A DNA stretch of 64,000 bases from Notospermus geniculatus (lineage: Eukaryota; Nemertea; Pilidiophora; Heteronemertea; Lineidae): the NCBI GenBank assembly GCA_002633025.1, contig NMRB01001207.1:89795-153794 (forward strand), written 5' to 3'. Positions within the stretch are counted from its first letter, which is position 1; the number at the start of each line of letters is the position of its first letter. The translations under genes were made by a program, and so were the position numbers. The notes beneath the pieces were generated by a model. It was not told the DNA's origin. It searched no databases and saw nothing but the letters and a program-made list of their open reading frames with translations. Below, one piece after another: positions 63,739-64,000 of the stretch.

Positions 63739-63843
63739 GTAGGATTTAGGCCTTTGGAGAACGTGTTCTGTCAAAGATGAATCCTGAATGTTGACATTCT
63801 TTAGGCACTTCCTTGATGCATAGACATGAAAGGATGAATTTGA

Positions 63844-63947
63844 TATGAATAAAGACTAGCTTTTACTTCAGATTTGTGCAGCATTGCCTAGTGCATTTGT
63901 GTTGCAAAATTCAAGTAAAAGCATTTACTAGTCTTTATTCATATGAC
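63844..63947. mobile_element. Short fold-back element
   Basis: The arms atgaataaagactagctttt and the inverse (tttactagtctttattcata) flank a loop of about 45 bp, downstream of the last PH exon in view. Confidence 0.65.
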
Positions 63948-64000
63948 CCATGGAGTCGAACTGGAAATGTACCCAGTCTTGAATCAGGAGTTGAACCCAC

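Overview
This is eukaryotic nuclear DNA: GT-AG introns, many short inverted-repeat transposons, tRNA-derived SINEs and minisatellites. The biased words taggcctac and acatgta, and two intact gene families, suggest a heterozygous marine invertebrate (ambulacrarian or lophotrochozoan). I cannot name the species.

Two protein genes are supported. (1) A plus-strand gene runs through the whole window. It is an ACAP-type Arf GTPase-activating protein (BAR-PH-ArfGAP-ankyrin family). Seven BAR-domain exons lie at 1059-4865 and two PH-domain exons at 63070-63738. Its first exon and its ArfGAP/ankyrin end lie outside the window. Between 4865 and 63070 is an intron interval of about 58 kb, from which one or two BAR exons are missing by eye. 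A 367-bp N gap at 52013-52379 could hide them. (2) Nested in that interval on the opposite strand (29706 down to 11759) is a two-exon gene for a secreted protein of about 4,383 residues. Exon 1 encodes a signal peptide, a class-I SLRP-like cysteine cluster and LRRs. Exon 2 is one 11.7-kb open frame encoding the last LRR and cap, a Thr/Pro mucin-like region, about 14 copies of a ~30-residue helical repeat, and 20 copies of a ~110-residue unit I do not recognise from any named family. The first 14 units follow a three-unit A-B-C super-repeat of about 1 kb. A GRGDS integrin-type motif lies in the first linker. This is the strongest candidate here for something undescribed.

Layout: 1-1058 intron and repeats; 1059-4865 ACAP BAR exons; 4866-11758 intron with MITEs; 11759-23488 giant exon 2; 23489-28284 intron of the giant gene, with a candidate plus-strand recursive splice site at 24246/24247; 28285-29706 giant exon 1; 29713-29906 a cluster of TAATCC homeodomain cores upstream of its start; 29734-42123 a ~6-kb segment present twice in tandem, joined at a single N and probably two haplotypes placed end to end; 42087-63069 repeat-rich intron; 63070-63738 PH exons.

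Much of the intron is non-autonomous DNA transposons. Three families begin CAGGG or CAGGC and leave 5-bp target duplications, like hAT5-type elements. No intact transposase or structural RNA gene was seen. Several single Ns (5328, 14636, 25041, 35810) look like contig joins. The one at 14636 is inside the giant coding exon.
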